This document shows, in pieces, positions 35,405 to 45,000 of a DNA stretch of 47,221 bases; position 1 is the stretch's first letter, and each line of letters opens with the position of its first letter. The stretch is from positions 1 through 47,221 of the forward strand of contig DKWX01000044.1 of the NCBI GenBank assembly GCA_002491945.1, given 5' to 3'. Under the pieces are notes generated by a model. The model was not told the DNA's origin, searched no databases, and saw only the letters and a program-made list of their open reading frames with translations. The stretch comes from Porphyromonadaceae bacterium UBA7141. Its GTDB lineage: Bacteria > Bacteroidota > Bacteroidia > Bacteroidales > Muribaculaceae. Position numbers and translations under genes: made by a program.

Positions 35405-37183
35405 ATGGAAATAGAAAAGATAATCGCCGTCGGTGTGGCCGATGCAGTCAAGGCTCTGTATGGTGCCGACGTGCAGCCCGACACCGTTCAGGCAGACCGC
35501 ACAAAGAAAGAATTCGAAGGACATCTCACAGTAGTGGTGTTCCCATATCTCAAGGCCTCGCATAAGAAGCCGGAAGATACTGCCGCTGAAATCGGAGCAT
35601 GGCTTGTGGAGAATCTTGACGCAGTGGAGAAATTCAACGCCGTCAAGGGATTTCTCAACCTCTCGATTGCGCCGGCTTTCTGGCTGCGCCGGCTGCACGA
35701 CATCGCCGCCGACCCTGACTTCGGCATCACCGCACCCACACCTGATTCACAACTCGTGATGGTGGAATACTCCTCTCCCAACACCAACAAGCCTCTGCAT
35801 CTGGGACACGTGCGCAATAATCTGCTCGGCTACTCCCTCTCCCGAATACTTGAAGCCAACGGCTACCGCGTGGTGAAGACCAACATTGTCAACGACCGAG
35901 GCATACATATCTGCAAGTCAATGCTCGCATGGCTCAAATGGGGCAACGGCATCACCCCCGAAAAGGCAGGAAAGAAAGGCGACCACCTGATCGGTGATTT
36001 CTATGTGGAATTCGACCGCCACTATAAAGCCGAACTCAAGGAGCTGCAGGCCAAAGGGATGACCGAAGAGGAGGCCGAGGCAGCCTCGACTCTCATGCAG
36101 GAGGCCCGCGAAATGCTGCGCCGTTGGGAAGCCGGCGATGAGAAGGTGCGCTTGCTCTGGAAGATGATGAACGAGTGGGTCTACGCCGGTTTCGATGAGA
36201 CTTACCGCCGAATGGGTGTCAGCTTCGATAAAATCTACTATGAGTCCGACACCTATCTGGAAGGCAAGGACCTCGTGCTCGGTGGCCTTGAAAAGGGGAT
36301 AATGTATAGAAAGGACGATGGATCGGTATGGGCCGACCTCACCTCCGACGGACTCGACCATAAACTGCTGCTCCGCAAGGACGGAACTTCGGTATATATG
36401 ACCCAGGACATCGGCACCGCCAAACTCCGCTATCAGGACTATCCGATCGACAAGATGGTCTACGTTGTGGGAAATGAACAGAACTATCACTTCCAGGTGC
36501 TCGCTCTGCTGCTCGACAAGCTCGGATTCAAATGGGGCAAAGACCTCACTCACTTCTCTTACGGCATGGTAGAACTCCCGGAGGGAAAAATGAAATCGCG
36601 AGAAGGCACGGTAGTGGATGCCGACGACCTTATGGACTCCATGATTGCCGACGCACGCGACACTTCGTCGGAACGTTTCGCCGACATGCCAGCCGACGAG
36701 GCCGACGAGATAGCCCGCATCGTCGGAATGGGTGCCCTCAAGTACTTCCTGCTAAAGGTAGACCCGAAGAAGAACATGCTCTTCAATCCCAAGGAGTCTA
36801 TCGACTTCAACGGCAATACGGGGCCTTTCCTGCAGTACACTTATGCCCGGATACGTTCCATCTGCCGCAAGGCCGTCGACGAACTCGCCGCTTGCTCATA
36901 TGCCCAGGCCGTGCCTAACGAGAAGGAACAGGCTCTGATACAGAAGATTGCCGACTTCCCAGAGACAATCGCCGCCGCCGGACGCACCTACTCCCCCGCT
37001 CTGATAGCCAAATATTGCTACGAGCTGGCTAAGGAATACAATCAGTTCTATCACGACTATCAGATACTGCGCGAGGAGGATGCGCCCACCCGCTGTCTGC
37101 GTCTCAATCTTTCGGCAGTCACAGCCCGCACTCTGCGTCAGGGTGTGGCCCTGCTCGGCATAGAGATGCCTGAGCGAATGTGA
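35405..37183 (+). CDS. argS: Arginyl-tRNA synthetase
   Basis: 592 residues, class I enzyme. The HIGH motif is HLGH at 132-135 (SSPNTNKPLHLGHVRNNLLG), preceded by the N-terminal Add1-type domain that contacts the tRNA D-loop. The KMSKS region reads GKMKSREGTVVDADDL, a Bacteroidota-type variant. The C-terminal anticodon-binding DALR domain ends GVALLGIEMPERM, with the conserved CYELAKEYNQFYHD. It charges tRNA-Arg. A palindromic promoter lies directly upstream. Confidence 0.97.
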   Translation: MEIEKIIAVGVADAVKALYGADVQPDTVQADRTKKEFEGHLTVVVFPYLKASHKKPEDTAAEIGAWLVENLDAVEKFNAVKGFLNLSIAPAFWLRRLHDIAADPDFGITAPTPDSQLVMVEYSSPNTNKPLHLGHVRNNLLGYSLSRILEANGYRVVKTNIVNDRGIHICKSMLAWLKWGNGITPEKAGKKGDHLIGDFYVEFDRHYKAELKELQAKGMTEEEAEAASTLMQEAREMLRRWEAGDEKVRLLWKMMNEWVYAGFDETYRRMGVSFDKIYYESDTYLEGKDLVLGGLEKGIMYRKDDGSVWADLTSDGLDHKLLLRKDGTSVYMTQDIGTAKLRYQDYPIDKMVYVVGNEQNYHFQVLALLLDKLGFKWGKDLTHFSYGMVELPEGKMKSREGTVVDADDLMDSMIADARDTSSERFADMPADEADEIARIVGMGALKYFLLKVDPKKNMLFNPKESIDFNGNTGPFLQYTYARIRSICRKAVDELAACSYAQAVPNEKEQALIQKIADFPETIAAAGRTYSPALIAKYCYELAKEYNQFYHDYQILREEDAPTRCLRLNLSAVTARTLRQGVALLGIEMPERM

Positions 37184-37238
37184 CCATCCGGTCGACTCTG
37201 CGATATTTCAGCCGATGCTTTCGCTGCCGACTTTATGT

Positions 37239-37287
37239 ATAATCAACAAATTTTAGGCAAATTTGCCACCAGATTTGTTATGATTAT
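37239..37287. repeat. Nested palindrome downstream of argS
   Basis: The perfect 12-bp palindrome GGCAAATTTGCC (37257-37268) is flanked by arms ATAATCAACAAAT (37239-37251) and ATTTGTTATGATTAT (37273-37287), which pair apart from a two-base insertion. No T-run adjoins it. It could be an operator or recombination site. Confidence 0.55.
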
Positions 37288-37454
37288 GTATAGGCAGCTC
37301 TACGGGTGAGTATCCGGCATAGCTATCAGTCCGGATTATATCCAGACATGAACGGAGACTCACCCGGGGGAGCGGGCGGCCACGACACAATCGTCTCAGG
37401 CATCTTCTCACCGGCATTCCGGCACCATCTTTCAGACCCGGCTCCGAGCACGCC

Positions 37455-37645
37455 TAAGTAAAGGTGTTCAAATTTGATTTATACAATATGCGGGACACTG
37501 TTTTTTTAGTCGGCTCCGGTGCGGAGTGAAGGAGAATATAAACATATTCGACTGAACAGCAAGCCGGGAGCGGCAGAAAAGAAGCCGCAGATAGTATAAA
37601 AGTTTCACTTTCAATTACTATCGGTTAAATTTGAACACTCACTCA
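37455..37645 (+). repeat. Palindromic repeat family, copy A (full length)
   Basis: The core runs 37464-37638 (175 bp) between inverted ends GTGTTCAAATTTGA and TTAAATTTGAACAC (13 of 14 pair). The centre GAATATAAACATATTC (37535-37550) is itself palindromic, and the halves are imperfect mirror images (TATACAATATGCGG against TATACTATCTGCGG). It ends 39 bp before the BAX-inhibitor-like gene. The 37184-37454 part of the gap holds no gene. Confidence 0.8.
37603..37633 (+). promoter_or_regulatory. Possible promoter carried by repeat copy A
   Basis: TTTC (37603-37606), 19 bp, TAAATTTG (37626-37633). The -7 box is part of the right terminal repeat and faces the gene at 37678. Confidence 0.5.
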
Positions 37646-37677
37646 ACCTAAAGTAATCAAATTAAATTCCAACTCAT

Positions 37678-38406
37678 ATGGACTACAACCAGTTTCAACA
37701 GACACCGCCCCAATATTCAGGCGGCAACAACTCAATGAGTCTGACCACCCAGGTCAACACCGTTCTGCGCAAGGTATACGTACGCATGTTCATCGGCCTG
37801 CTGATTTCTGCTTTCTGTGCCCTTGGCGTAGCCGCATCACCGGCTGCAATAGCCTTCTTCTTCGGCAATAAAATCGTATACTGGGGAATGCTGATCGCCA
37901 TGTTCGTGATGGCATGGATGCTCCCTTCACGCTACATGCGCATGAACCAGGGCACCGTGCTGCTGTGCTTCTGCATATTCTCTGCTATAATGGGCACCTG
38001 GCTCGCCCCCATTTTCTTTGTATACCGACTTGGCACTATTGTCTATACCCTCTTCATCACCGCCGGCACTTTCGGCGCGATGTCGGTTTACGGCTATTTC
38101 ACCAAGCGCGACCTCTCCAAAATGGGCACTTACTTTACGATGGCTCTGTTCGGTCTGATTATCCTCATGATAGTCAACATCTTTGCCCACAGCTCCTCTA
38201 TCGAATGGATTATATCGATTGTAGGTGTGCTTCTATTCGTGGGTCTGACAGCATGGGATACCCAAATGGTGAAACGCATCGCCCAGGCCAACCTCGACCC
38301 CGCCGTAAGCGACAAGCTCGCCACAATCGGAGCTATGAACCTCTATCTCGACTTCATCAACCTCTTCCTCTTCCTGCTCCGCATATTCGGAGGATCTCGC
38401 GACTGA
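37678..38406 (+). CDS. BAX inhibitor-1 / YccA family membrane protein
   Basis: 242 residues with a polar Gln/Pro/Asn-rich N-terminus (about 1-25) and seven hydrophobic segments. The BI-1 signature is visible in SVYGYFTKRDLSKMGTYFTM and in the C-terminal GLTAWDTQMVKRIA, followed by YLDFINLFLFLLRIFGG. Family members are calcium-leak or pH-sensing channels in studied homologues, and YccA in E. coli modulates FtsH; the role here is unknown. Repeat copy A lies immediately upstream and may supply its promoter. Confidence 0.92.
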   Translation: MDYNQFQQTPPQYSGGNNSMSLTTQVNTVLRKVYVRMFIGLLISAFCALGVAASPAAIAFFFGNKIVYWGMLIAMFVMAWMLPSRYMRMNQGTVLLCFCIFSAIMGTWLAPIFFVYRLGTIVYTLFITAGTFGAMSVYGYFTKRDLSKMGTYFTMALFGLIILMIVNIFAHSSSIEWIISIVGVLLFVGLTAWDTQMVKRIAQANLDPAVSDKLATIGAMNLYLDFINLFLFLLRIFGGSRD

Positions 38407-38431
38407 GGCCGATTGACCTTAAAACCACGAC

Positions 38432-38473
38432 GCGGCTGATACCCTTCTTAAAGGTATCAGCCGCGCTGATTTT
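38432..38473. terminator. Terminator after the BAX-inhibitor-like gene
   Basis: A 12-bp stem (38432-38443 with 38453-38464, loop of 9) followed by GCTGATTTTT on the plus strand and, after a few bases, TTTT on the minus strand. It probably serves the converging 57-residue gene too. Confidence 0.7.
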
Positions 38474-38492
38474 TCGGAGGCTGGATGTACGG

Positions 38493-38666
38493 TCACATGA
38501 GCGACCTGAGCTGCAGCAGCACCATCGTCATCCCGATGGCATATACAAGCCATATGCCGGCCTGCCCCGCCAGGCGCCGTTTACGGCTGCTCTTCTCCTC
38601 GCTTTTCATATCGCACTGCGAGGTTGAGGCCGCTTTCTTTTCGATACGGATAAATGTGGTAATCAT
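38493..38666 (-). CDS. Small membrane peptide, 57 residues, unknown
   Basis: The frame begins MITTFIRIEKKAAST at 38666 and ends LLQLRSLM. Residues about 20-32 are charged (KSEEKSSRKRR) and residues 36-54 form one hydrophobic segment (AGIWLVYAIGMTMVLLQL), so a single-pass membrane peptide with a positive, probably cytoplasmic, N-terminus is predicted. I do not recognise a family. Repeat copy C ends 31 bp upstream with its terminal repeat facing the start, and a terminator lies downstream. A plus-strand frame over the same bases looks like its shadow. Confidence 0.5.
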   Translation of the reverse strand: MITTFIRIEKKAASTSQCDMKSEEKSSRKRRLAGQAGIWLVYAIGMTMVLLQLRSLM

Positions 38667-38681
38667 GACGTTGAATGTTTT

Positions 38682-38830
38682 TAAGTAAGTAAGAAGTGTT
38701 CAAATTAATTTATACAATATGCAGGCCTGCTTTTCTGTCGGTTCCGCTGCGGAGTGAATGAGAATATGACCATATTCGACTGAACGATAAGCCGGAAGCG
38801 ACAAAAAAGAAGCCGCATATTGTATCTCAT
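38682..38830 (+). repeat. Palindromic repeat family, copy C (right end lost)
   Basis: It starts with AAGTAAGTAAGAAGTGTTCAAATT (38683-38706) and follows copy A through GTCGGTTCCGCTGCGGAGTGA, the central palindrome GAATATGACCATATTC (38763-38778) and AAGAAGCCGCATATTGTAT, then diverges near 38827. The right terminal repeat is absent. Confidence 0.75.
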
Positions 38831-38914
38831 ATTTTTGCGTTGAATGCCGTCATCAATTGCTCTGGCGGCCTTGGCCGGTCTCTACGGCTCTGATTTTACA
38901 ACTGCAAAGTTAAA

Positions 38915-38947
38915 GGGAAGTGCTGCAAAACACTTGCAGCACTTCCC
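38915..38947 (-). terminator. Hairpin after the glycosyltransferase gene
   Basis: A perfect 14-bp stem (38915-38928 with 38934-38947, loop of 5) 27 bp beyond the stop, followed on the minus strand by TTTAACTTT. Confidence 0.6.
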
Positions 38948-38973
38948 TAAAATTCGTTAAATCACGCCGGGAT

Positions 38974-39825
38974 TCACTTTTTCATATTATCAGGCGAACC
39001 GATACTGAAGATTTCGCGTCCGTGCAACACCGCATCCTTCCACCCCGTCAGAAGATGCCGCAGGCAGGTGAAGAACGGAGCGCCGGAGGCACGCGACGTG
39101 CGGCGAGCCTTGAGCAGCAGGCGCAGCGGCGCAGTCAGAGGATGCGTGCGGTGCAGCACTGCACCCTGCGCGCGGAGCACACCCGGGCGCGCCGCCTCAC
39201 GTATCCCGGTTGTGGCGCCATGATGCACGCATAGCACTTCGGGGATGAATCTGCCCTTGAGTCCGGCCATCAGCATGTCATGCAGCAACAGGTCTTCCTC
39301 CCCACTGGCAAATCGCCGACAACCCACTCCGAAGCGTTCGTTATAACGTATGCCGCATCTCGACAGGCTGTCGCGGCGCAATGCGAATTCCGGCGCAGTG
39401 GGGAAATACCCTTTTGCCGGATGCGCCATATCAAAACTTTCCGACGGATAGGGCTTCTCTATTGTGCCATCGGCTATCACGTGCATGAACGCTGCGAAAT
39501 CCAGATTCGTATTCATCTCGAACAGGCTGACAACGGCAAGCAGCGATGCTGGGGTATAATCAAGATCATCGTCGGCTATGATGCCATATGGCGCTGTCCA
39601 TCGGTCGAGCAGCAGATTGCGGTTGCGGGCCACACCACGGCTGCGGTCAAACCTCACATCCACATCCTTCCTCATCAGCGTGACCGGCAAGGCTATGTCC
39701 TGTCCTTCCGGAATCTGGCAGCTTACCAAATATTCCACTCCAGGCTGAACGGGCAGCTTCATGCGCCCTGCCCTCTCAAGACCGTCGGCTCCGAAAGTGG
39801 CAATCATCACCTGAAGCTTCACCAT
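38974..39825 (-). CDS. Glycosyltransferase, family 2-like
   Basis: 283 residues. The fold resembles GT-A: an N-terminal beta strand (KLQVMIATFGADGL), ARNRNLLLDRW near residue 70, a DxD-type IADDDLDY near residues 82-89 and a late acidic GEEDLLLHDML motif where GT2 enzymes have their catalytic base. The C-terminus is basic and Arg-rich and may associate with membrane. Donor and acceptor are unknown. It starts 3 bp after the phosphopantetheinyl transferase gene, so the two are cotranscribed. Confidence 0.8.
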   Translation of the reverse strand: MVKLQVMIATFGADGLERAGRMKLPVQPGVEYLVSCQIPEGQDIALPVTLMRKDVDVRFDRSRGVARNRNLLLDRWTAPYGIIADDDLDYTPASLLAVVSLFEMNTNLDFAAFMHVIADGTIEKPYPSESFDMAHPAKGYFPTAPEFALRRDSLSRCGIRYNERFGVGCRRFASGEEDLLLHDMLMAGLKGRFIPEVLCVHHGATTGIREAARPGVLRAQGAVLHRTHPLTAPLRLLLKARRTSRASGAPFFTCLRHLLTGWKDAVLHGREIFSIGSPDNMKK

Positions 39826-39828
39826 ATC

Positions 39829-40551
39829 TCAACCTCTTGAAAATTTAGCACATTTAGGGGAGTATGCGAGTGTCACTACATGCCCCTCGCTGAGATAGCT
39901 GAAAAGCTCCATCTCGACCGATGTCCGTCCGTCGGGGAAATGAATCCGGGCCGAGCCGCAACGCGGATTGCGCACCAGCGGATTGCCGCATATCTCAGGC
40001 ATCGCACATATCTCGAGATGTGTGCGGAAGTCAAGTCCAGGTGTCAACGCAGCCTTATAGAGCGCCTCCTTGATGGTCCAGGCCAGTACAGCCGCCACTA
40101 TTCGGGAGGCTTCGGCCTCCATCGGAGCATGATGCGCATCCCCCTGCGTAAGAGCCTCGGCGTAGGCGGCGGCAAGTGTGATTTCGGCCGGTGTCATCAC
40201 GCGGTCGGCCACTCGGAGCGTCTGTGCCCTGTCGGCAGGCTCGCAGTCAATACCCATTGCCGTGCGGAATGAAAACGTCTGAAGATCAGCTTCGGGGGTG
40301 CGAGGCAGCATGGCTATCACCATGAAATGACGCGTGTGGCTCACCGAGATACGCTGCTGCACATCGGCAAGCAATGGGGTTCCGGATTGGGTATGCCCGA
40401 TTTCGCGATAGCGGTCGCCGCCGTTCTCACCGAACACCTGGAGAGCCATCTCCTTCCACAAAGCCGCGGATTTATCCTCTCCGCCACATATTTCCTCCAC
40501 CTGTATCCCGACCGATGTGGCGTGTCGCCAGAATATAAATTCAGTCTCCAT
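39829..40551 (-). CDS. 4'-phosphopantetheinyl transferase superfamily protein
   Basis: 240 residues, Sfp-like size. The magnesium-binding motif MGIDCE lies near residues 90-95 and WTIKEALYKAA near residue 155, matching the G-x-D-x-E and W-x-x-KEA-x-x-K signatures. It would transfer the phosphopantetheine arm from CoA to an acyl or peptidyl carrier protein. The start overlaps the gldE stop by 11 bp; gldE and this enzyme are frequent neighbours in Bacteroidales, as I recall. Confidence 0.88.
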   Translation of the reverse strand: METEFIFWRHATSVGIQVEEICGGEDKSAALWKEMALQVFGENGGDRYREIGHTQSGTPLLADVQQRISVSHTRHFMVIAMLPRTPEADLQTFSFRTAMGIDCEPADRAQTLRVADRVMTPAEITLAAAYAEALTQGDAHHAPMEAEASRIVAAVLAWTIKEALYKAALTPGLDFRTHLEICAMPEICGNPLVRNPRCGSARIHFPDGRTSVEMELFSYLSEGHVVTLAYSPKCAKFSRG

Positions 40552-41923
40552 TCTCGTTATTATTAGAGGCAGGCACGTGTTCTACCGTTACTTTTACCTT
40601 TGTGATGCGATGCTTCTCCAGCTTGAGAGCCTGCAGAGCCAGAGGCCCGCGATGCAGCACCTCGCGCGATTCCGGGAAGTCTCCCTTGATTTCAAGCATC
40701 AGGCCGGCCAGTGTCTCCGCATCACCCACATCGTCGAGTTCATCCTCCTCGATATCAAGCACGCGGCAGAGATCGCCAATCGATATTTTGCCGTCCATGA
40801 TATATGTATCAGGGGCGATACGGGTATACATAGCAGCGGTGTCATCATACTCATCGTCTATTTCTCCGACTATCTCCTCGATTATATCCTCCAGGGCCAC
40901 AATCCCTTGAGTGCATCCATATTCGTCGATTACTATGGCCATATGTATGCGGCGTTTGCGGAAGTCCTCAAGCAGGTCGTCGATTTTACGACTTTCGGGC
41001 ACGAAGAAGGCCTCGCGTATCAGCGACTGCCAGCGAAACGAGTTATCGCGATTACCTATATACGGGAGCAAATCTTTGGAGTAGAGTATTCCTCTGATTG
41101 TGTCCTGCGAAGTGTCGTAGACCGGTATCCGCGAAAATCCCGATTCGAGTATCACCTTTATCACATTATCCCATGTCTCGTGATATTCCACATCGGTCAC
41201 ATCGACCCTCGATATCATGATTTCCGACACCTCTTTCTCTCCGAAATTGAGTATTCCTTCGAGCATATCCTTCTCCTGCCCCTCTTTTATATCGGAGATG
41301 GAGAGAGCCTTTTCAAGCACATCGGTCGATATATCCTCCTGCTGTTTGGTGACGACACGGTTGATTATAACAGATGATTTCACCATCAGGCGCGCAAGCG
41401 GAGAGAATATGCGGCATAAGGCGCTCAGCCCGCCCGTAGCCGAAAGCACCCATTTCATAGTGTTGCCACGGGCCACAAGTTTGGGGAATATCTCGCCGCA
41501 GAGCAGCAGCAGAAAAGTAAGAAATACGGTCTGAAGCAGGAAATTGAGAAGTTCGGAATTAAAGGTGACGGCCTGATTGATGGCGAATGTAAGCAGCACC
41601 ACCATCGTGATATTGACCAGATTATTGGAAATCAATATCGTGGCAAGCAGACGTTCGGAATCTCTGACGAGTCCAAGGGCACGGCGTGCCACGGGGGTGC
41701 CGGAATCTTCAAGTTCTGAAATCTGGGCACGCGTAAGTCCGAAATATGCTATCTCACTGCCCGACACGAAAGCCGAGACCATAAGGCAGCCCACAGCTAT
41801 GGCTACAATGACAATCCAGCTCACCCAGCTGTCGGGGGCATGGAATTCTATGGCCCGGATTGCCATCAGCGTCAGCGGAGACGCCGGCAATCCGGTGAAT
41901 GTTGGTAAAGGGTCTGTGTCCAA
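40541..41923 (-). CDS. gldE: GldE-like CNNM/CBS transporter-associated protein
   Basis: 460 residues: an N-terminal CNNM (DUF21) membrane domain with about four hydrophobic segments (WIVIVAIAVGCLMVSAFVSG, LLNFLLQTVFLTFLLLLCGE), two CBS domains (MISRVDVTDVEYHE; HMAIVIDEYGCTQGIVALED) and a C-terminal CorC/HlyC domain. This layout matches gliding-motility-associated GldE and related magnesium/cobalt efflux proteins. Gliding itself is not implied, since many non-gliding Bacteroidales keep the gene. Its promoter (42000-42031) abuts the stop codon of the upstream helicase gene. Confidence 0.88.
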   Translation of the reverse strand: MDTDPLPTFTGLPASPLTLMAIRAIEFHAPDSWVSWIVIVAIAVGCLMVSAFVSGSEIAYFGLTRAQISELEDSGTPVARRALGLVRDSERLLATILISNNLVNITMVVLLTFAINQAVTFNSELLNFLLQTVFLTFLLLLCGEIFPKLVARGNTMKWVLSATGGLSALCRIFSPLARLMVKSSVIINRVVTKQQEDISTDVLEKALSISDIKEGQEKDMLEGILNFGEKEVSEIMISRVDVTDVEYHETWDNVIKVILESGFSRIPVYDTSQDTIRGILYSKDLLPYIGNRDNSFRWQSLIREAFFVPESRKIDDLLEDFRKRRIHMAIVIDEYGCTQGIVALEDIIEEIVGEIDDEYDDTAAMYTRIAPDTYIMDGKISIGDLCRVLDIEEDELDDVGDAETLAGLMLEIKGDFPESREVLHRGPLALQALKLEKHRITKVKVTVEHVPASNNNENGD

Positions 41924-41999
41924 AACAAATACAAGTTGCCTGCCTAATTCTGCACTTGTCGGCAGTTTCCGGGCCGGCCGGAGGCAGAGTTATCAGTTG

Positions 42000-42031
42000 C
42001 AAATTTAGTTATTATTGTCGAATTACGCAAA
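42000..42031 (-). promoter_or_regulatory. Promoter of gldE
   Basis: On the minus strand TTTG (42028-42031), 20 bp, TAAATTTG (42000-42007), both exact. The leader is about 70 nt. Confidence 0.75.
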
Positions 42032-42032
42032 T

Positions 42033-45000
42033 TCACCCCTTTTGTTCCTCCCCGCTGCGGAGCCGGGATGCCGCTGCGTTCCGCCGGGATTCTTCCGGAG
42101 AGATGGAGCGGGTCACCTCTGCCACTTCTCCTTTCTTTACATACCACAGATAGCCGCGCACACTTCTGTAGCATCCCATGGCGCGCATCCAGCCGATATA
42201 TTCCCCCACCTGGCGGTGATGCTCGGATTTATTGGTGTCGTCGCCGAATTTATAGTCTATCACCACGGCATCTCCCTCCGGGCTTATCATCACCCGGTCA
42301 GGGCGCTTCATCTTCAGCCCTCGCCGCAGCATAGGGCGCTCGTTTAGCACTTTATGACTGCCGTCAAACCATCCGGTTTCCCTGACACTCGCCAGCGCTT
42401 CGGAAAGCTCCGCCTCATAGCGGCGCATCACCTTCCGGGTGATTATGCCGCGGCCGCGAAGACGCTCAAGGGCACGGTGCAGGTCTGACTCTTTCTCCAC
42501 AAGTTCGAGCACTGCATGCTTCAGACTCCCTTCGGAGCGGGGATCAATCCTGTCTTCGTCGGCCACATCCGATACATAAGGGGTGTGTTCGGGATGGAAC
42601 TTGAGTATCTCCCTATCGGAATTCACGTAGTAGCATTCTATTTCGCGCTGCTCCGTCACTTCCCCCTTTGTGGCACGCGAACGGCATAGAGCAGCCGGCA
42701 CATCGGCCAATGGAGTGCCGTAGCGGAAGCACCACACGTCATCGCCGTGAGTAATCTCTCCGGCGCCGGGAAGCATCTCCGACTCGGAGATCTCAACTTC
42801 AGCCACATCTTCTTGTGCCGCAATCATTGCAATACTTTCATCTGCATCACGGCATATCTCGTAGAGATGATGGCGCATTCGCGAAGTGACGATTTTTTTT
42901 TCGATAAGCTGAGGCTCCACAATCCGTCCGTCTGCCGCCGCGGCCACATTCTGCACACTCTCCGATGTGAACGGGGCCTGCAGAAAAATATACATCTCGC
43001 TCACGGCCCGCGTCATAGCCACATAAGCCTTGTTTATCTGGTCAACCTGTGCGTCATGCCGCTCCCTTGCGAATACAGTGCTCCATGGCGTAGAGGCGGC
43101 CTTCTCGGCATTCAGCCTCACGGGGAGACGCTTCGGCAATAGCGACGCATATGTAAGAGTATCAGGCACATCCACCCAAAGCGTCTCACTCCCGGGCTCA
43201 AGATTTATATCTATGTCGGGCAGTATGACGCATTCAAATTCCAGCCCCTTGGATTTATGGATGGTCATTACGTTAATGGCATCCGTATCTTCAGGTGAGT
43301 TGATTGAGATGTTGTGACCAGAGGTATCCCACCATCTGAGCATCGAGCCGATGTCGGTAGGATTGGTCTCGCAGTAATCGAGCACCGCATCCTGGAAAGC
43401 CGCAAGAAACGGAGCCTCCAGCCGTCGTTGCTCCTCTGTTGTGAAGAGTTCGGCCAATGCTTCGGTGAGCGATGGTAGAGTGATGGCCTGCATTCCGGCT
43501 ATCATATCGTCAATCAGGGTGTCCGACAACCCGTCGGCAAAGAATTTCTCCAGCCTCTCCGGAAGCGGCATATCCTGATGGCGGGCAGTGAAGAATCTGA
43601 AGTTATTGCTTATCTCGCTCCAGTTGACATCCGAGGGACGCCCCTGCTCTTTCGCCACCGACGGTGCGGGACGATACCCCTCGACACTGCGCTGTATGAG
43701 CCGGAAACATTCTACCACCGAGTTGACTGCTCCCGAAGAGTCAAGGGTCAGAGAGTCCTCGCTCACGAATTGAAGCGGTGCGTCTTCAGCGCCGAGAGTG
43801 CGGTTATAATCCATAAGTCCGGCTATCACCTCCTTGCCCGCCGCACGCGTATTGACCAATACCGCTATCTCCTTCTGCCTGTAACCGCGCCGCAGCATGG
43901 AGGTAATCAGGCACCCTATCCGTTCCACTATCCGGGGAGGCACCTTCCCTCCGGTGGCATCCGGCGCGGTGTCATCGTCCACTGCATCCTCCTCAAGGTC
44001 GGGAGCAATAAAATTCCTGTCATAGAAGTTGACTTCCACATATCCTTCCTGCTCCTCGCGACTGCGGGGCAGTTGCACTGTATTTGAATAGAGCGAGGCT
44101 ATTCTCTCGCCAAGTCTGGCAGATAGCCTGCGAAACAGCAGATTGTTGAACTTCACCACCTTCTGACGGCTGCGCCAGTTGGAATTTTCAGCCACCGAAA
44201 ATCCGCGTTCCTCAAGACCGGGGAATGCCGACGGCACTATGTCGGTAATCAGGGTAGGCTCCGCGCTGCGGAAACGGTATATGCTCTGTTTGGCATCACC
44301 GATGATTAGATTATCATGGCCATGCGACTCGCTTTCACGCAGCAGCGGCAGAAAATTCTCCCATTGCAGCAGCGATGTGTCCTGAAATTCATCGACGAGA
44401 AAATGATTGAGACGGGTGCCGAGACGCTCGTAGATGAATGGCACATCGTCGTCGGCTATGATGCGCCGTATCATTGAATTGGTATCGGCCAGCTTCATTG
44501 CGTCGTTGTCGGTCAGAAAGTCGTTGACACGCTTGCGCATTGTCTCCATAAGAGCCACCGAGGGGAGTTCTTTTTCGAAGATGCGCCAGCATCCCAGCTC
44601 TTCGCCGTCAATAAATTCCCGCCAGCCGGCATAGGCGTCTGCCAGTGCCTCATATACGGGGCGCAGACACTCCAGCTTTTTCCTCTCCGCCACTTTCAGT
44701 CCGCTTGCGACATGACTTGCCTGGATTTTAAACTTAAATGAATCGTTGAGAGGACTGGCTGTGGCGTCAGTCACGGCATCGAGAAATTTCAATGTCGTTG
44801 TTTTGCCGGGCAACAGCGTCTCCAGTTCGCCATGAGCTTTATATTTATCCTTCATGTCGTTGGCAGCGGCCACCAAACGTGCGAATAAATCTGCGGCAAG
44901 GTTTTCAAGAAGGTCATTGATTTCCTGAGCCGACTGGCGGAGTGTCATTCCACTGGCCAGAAACTCGTCGATGGTCTTTATCTCCTGTTCAAGTTCCGGT

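Noticed and set aside
37464..37638. Copy A as a phase-variable invertible promoter
   Set aside because: Inverted ends around a promoter suggested an inverton, but the same element occurs in truncated and dispersed copies, the whole interior is palindromic and no invertase is adjacent, so a MITE-like repeat fits better.
38485..38688. 67-codon plus-strand frame opposite the 57-residue membrane peptide
   Set aside because: It starts just after a terminator, overlaps a repeat end and has no promoter; the minus-strand frame is better placed.
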